Source: Agelas oroides
Lineage: Eukaryota > Porifera > Demospongiae > Agelasida > Agelasidae
NCBI GenBank assembly: GCA_949130485.1
Contig: OX422197.1
Location: forward strand, 5,930,193-5,994,192
Direction: 5' to 3'
DNA length: 64,000 nucleotides
The notes below the pieces were generated by a model, which was not told where the DNA came from, made no database searches, and was given only the letters and a program-made list of their open reading frames with translations. This document shows, piece after piece, positions 60,623 through 64,000 of this stretch. How positions within the stretch are numbered: position 1 is the stretch's first letter; each line of letters begins with the position of its first letter. A program made the position numbers and the translations under genes.

Positions 60623-61207
60623 AGTTGAAGACAATGTCATGATACTGTAGTATACACACCAAATTTACAATAACGTGCTATATAGCTAGCTACTCTGCTT
60701 TTCAGCCCTTCAATCTTGATATTAAGGGACTATAGCTATTCTATGGGGAGGGAGTTTCTGCATGGTTTATGGATAACATCCCAATTTGTGACACTTTCAG
60801 AGAAGCATGAAAGTTTGACCAATTGTATAAGCATATTGCAGGATTTCTAAGCTTCCATGTACTTTGGTATATAGGCTGGTAGCTTTGTATTCAGGCTTGC
60901 AATATACTTTAAACGATAAAAAGGTAGACCTGGGAACAAGACTATAGCAATTCCATCCTGCATATTTTACATGTTGCTATCATGTGTATCGCGCTGAACA
61001 TTATTACGAATTCAGTATGTTTTGATGAGTAACTAGCTACATCTGTTTTCTCATGAGTCTTTTTGCTATTTTAGGCTTGAAGAAATTGCCTGAGCAAGCA
61101 CAAACTGATACCAAAAACACTAGCTTTGTTATGGTAAACTATTCTTAGAGTGTTAAAAATGTTTTTATGTAGTATCTGACAATTGCAACATCTACCAAGC
61201 CAAAGCC

Positions 61208-63290
61208 ATGAGCTGTAGTCAGTATCTAGTTGTTGCTCTGTTAGTGACACTTGTTGTTGGTGTACAAGGACACCAGATCATCTATGTTGACACTGAGAAT
61301 GGGACACTGAATAGCAGCTGCTGAGAAGGAGGGCTAGATCAGCCCTGTGGTAGCTTGGAACTAGCGAACACTGGTGCCCAGAGATACAACTCAACCATAG
61401 CTGTTCTGTTGAGGTATGGAACCAGGTGTAATTCTCCCACAATACCAATATCTCCACAGGCACCGTTTTGCCTGCCATTACCTACCACCACTAGCAGATG
61501 GAATGAGTCAGCAACTATTCAGAAGTACAGTTCAGTATCAGCTCAGTCATATAATGCATCTTGCCCACCTTGGTTTGAACCAGCCAATGGCACTTGTAAA
61601 TGTGGGGATAGTATTGATGGCATTGTCAAGTGTAATGAAACAGTGCAGGAGTCTGCCATACTTGACTGTCACTGCATGACATACAGTGAAACAACTGGAA
61701 CAGTCGTTGTTGGTGCATGTTTGTACAACTGTGTAAAGAGGGATAGTCTTTACCATCAAATGCCACAGACGCTGGAGAAACTAAATAATGAAATGTGTGG
61801 TCATTTCAACCGCGATGGCCAGCTTTGTGGTGAATGCAAAACAAACTACAGTCCTCCTGTCTACTCCTACGATTTACATTGTACAATCTGCTCTGATGGT
61901 CAGTACAACTGGATAAAGTATGTTGCTATAGCTTTTGTACCTCTTACGGGTTTCTTGGTCCTTGTCCTCTGCTGCAGGATCAGTGCTACTTCACCCGAGC
62001 TGAATGGTTTTGTCATATTTAGCCAAGCTCTTTCTTTTCCAACCGGTGTGCGTTATGTTTTATTTCTAGTCAATAAAGAGTCTTATCCTTGTGCCTCAAC
62101 AGCGGTTCGAATACTATTAGCAATGTATGGTTTATGGAATTTAGATTTCTTTCGCACATTAATTCCACATATATGTCTGAAAGTGGACACACTTGAAGCC
62201 CTAGCACTGGACTACAGTGTTGCATTCTACCCTCTTGCTTTAATCATTGTAACGTATGTATTTATTGAGCTTCATGCTCACAACGTTAGAGTTATTGTTT
62301 GGATCTGGAAACCATTTCACAGATGTTTTGCTCGCTTTCGACAGCAGTGGGATATAAGGAGTTCCATCATCGATGCTTTTGCTACATTTCTCCTTCTCTC
62401 AAATGTAAAGCTGCTAAGTGTGTCCTTTGACCTTTTAATTCCAATATATGTATACAATATGAATGGAAGTGTAGTTGGTATCTACCTCTATTATGATGCT
62501 TCAGTGGAGTACTTTGGCAAGAAACACCTCCCTTATGCCATTCTTGCTCTTTTTGTTTTACTCATTTTCATCATCTTTCCTCTACTACTTTTGCTACTGT
62601 ATCCAATGCGTTGTTTTCAGCAGTGTCTTGGTCGCTGTGGAATAAGGTGGCATGCTCTTCCCATCTTCATTGATTCTTTCCAGGGTTGCTATATACAAAG
62701 ATGGAACTAATGGGTCTCGAGACTGCCGGTATTTTGCAGGCATGTACCTTCTCGCATGGCTCGTACTTATTTCTCTGTTTGCTGTCACTAACACTGTTGC
62801 TTATCATGCTACGGCAATGTCTGTGCTTATAGGTGTCACTATGTTGCTTGCCATATTTCAACCTTACAAAGCAGAGTTCAGATCTTACAACGCTGTTGAT
62901 TCATGTTTCATACTTACCCTGGTCATGTGGTATGTCACAAAATTGTTTATCTCTAAAATACCTGGGAAATCCCATAAAGTACTAGACAAAACAGTAATAG
63001 TTTCATTTTTGCTAGCAGCCTTTCCTCTTCTGTACTTAGTTGTAATCTTTGGGCACTGGATCTGTTCTCGTACGGGAGCTGGACAAAGACTAGTTCAAAG
63101 CATTAAGAGCCAAATAGGAAGAGTTTGCAGGCATACACATGGCACAAGACTAGAAGAATCTCTACCAGATAGACTTATCAACCTTCATCTCTATAACGAT
63201 GACGGAGATTTTTCTATGGCTAACGACAGTGAGAGATTTAGTGACCAAGCATACTCAAGCATCAATAATAAGGAAAGTGCAATGTTCTAG
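61208..63290 (+). pseudogene. 7TM-A4: receptor-like gene with one stop and one frameshift
   Basis: Homologue of 7TM-A3. The start (MSCSQYLVVALLV) and signal peptide are kept. Codon 39 is TGA (61322-61324) where the others have Trp in SSCWEGG. The frame then stays open to about 62690, where a net 4-nt gain (TGCTATATACAAAG against TGCTTCAAAG) in the FQGC loop breaks it, ending that frame at 62710; the rest is open in another frame to the TAG at 63288-63290. A single G-to-A change explains the first lesion. Two lesions imply recent loss; polymorphism is possible. The C-terminal tail has the A3-type insertions. Confidence 0.85.
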
Positions 63291-64000
63291 TTAACGTTTT
63301 TAATGCTTATTTTTAATATGTTTTGGCTTCACAATGATGACTGTTGTGCTAATAAGCCTACTAGTGCTATTATGGTAGTGCTTAACAGCATTGATTTTTG
63401 TTTTTGGGTTTTTGTGTAATCACATTGAGTACTTTTGTCAGTGCATTTTTTAGTTTTAGACATGCATTTTGATCCTATATTGAGTTGTCCATCAGATTTC
63501 TCTGATTCAGTGAGTAACCATACAAAACTACCCCTGAGAGTAAAAACAAAAAACTCAGAATTATATTGGTGTGGAGAAACATTTACACAGAGAGAGAAAA
63601 ACAGAGAGTTCAAGGTAGCAAATGTACACGATCCTCATGTGCTGCAAGATCAAAACTACCCCTAATGTTTGTCAAACATTAGGGATGTACAATGCAAATT
63701 GCTTGGGTCACAAGTTCAGTTTTGGCTACTATTTCCTGTGTTGTTATAAGCTTGTTTTGTATTGATGTATAAGCCACTCGGCTTCTCGTGTCAGTAATTA
63801 TAAACAGCATTTTCTTTGTATTGTACGTAAGCTACATTAATGTTGATGTGTTGTTGCAGCATTTTAGTTTCAGGATGCATGACTTGTAGTCAATTCATCT
63901 GATGTTGCATTATTAAAAAGGTTCTTTGAAAATTTTTTTTTTTATATACAGCTGCACGGGGATTTTGTGGGATTAGAACTGTACAAACTATCTTTACTCT
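63291..64000. other. 7TM-A4 3' flank
   Basis: Collinear with 54104-54920 with small deletions; no gene reaches the window end. By comparison with 54104-55657, ALAD sequence would be expected beyond it if the block pattern continues. Confidence 0.55.

Overview
This is a eukaryotic, most likely sponge (demosponge), nuclear locus. The evidence is spliced genes with short GT-AG introns, animal-type TUBD1 (delta-tubulin) and ALAD (porphobilinogen synthase) genes, two expanded families of multi-pass membrane proteins of a kind I associate with sponges and other early animals, and a dense load of Helitron, MITE and foldback elements. The phylum is inferred. Nothing prokaryotic is present: no operons, CRISPR array or phage genes.

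The window is a degenerate tandem array of one ancestral block: TUBD1 (+), a Cys-rich multi-TM receptor-like gene (+, here 7TM-A), ALAD (-, convergent with 7TM-A) and a cluster of single-exon seven-helix receptors (-, here GPCR-B). From left to right: Helitron fragment and nested transposons (1-3505); ALAD scrap (3.6 kb); GPCR-B1, a remnant, B2 and B3 (4.9-15.1 kb); TUBD1-1 (15.6-18.3 kb); a 4-kb foldback insertion (18.7-22.8 kb); 7TM-A1 (23.0-25.1 kb); a deletion junction fusing the last ALAD exon to TUBD1-2 (27.9 kb); 7TM-A2 (29.3-31.4 kb); ALAD-2 (32.9-33.9 kb); GPCR-B4, remnant, B5, remnant, B6 (34.9-44.8 kb); TUBD1-3, split by a 3-kb insertion (45.3-51.0 kb); 7TM-A3 (52.0-54.1 kb); ALAD-3 (55.6-58.7 kb); TUBD1-4 (59.3-60.6 kb); 7TM-A4 (61.2-63.3 kb).

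Most copies are broken. Those that read through intact are TUBD1-1 (three exons, 447 aa), 7TM-A2 (686 aa), 7TM-A3 (687 aa), GPCR-B1 (413 aa) and GPCR-B5 (387 aa). ALAD-3 keeps a perfect reading frame over nine 3' exons including a 30-nt microexon, but its 5' exons were cut off at a duplication junction.

The mobile DNA is unusually readable because the duplicated blocks supply empty sites. A family with TAGYCTCG ends and 9-bp target duplications (Mutator-like by that signature) includes copies only 36 and 38 bp long. Two elements have the asymmetric-TIR plus 3'-hairpin plan of Helitron2/Helentron, one still carrying Helitron N-terminal coding sequence. A 4-kb foldback element has arms of ~21-bp tandem repeats. 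A 3-kb composite insertion with a 7-bp target duplication sits in TUBD1-3 exon 1. I found no tRNA or rRNA gene and no coherent new multigene system. The most interesting content is the two receptor families, the block duplication history and the minimal MITEs.
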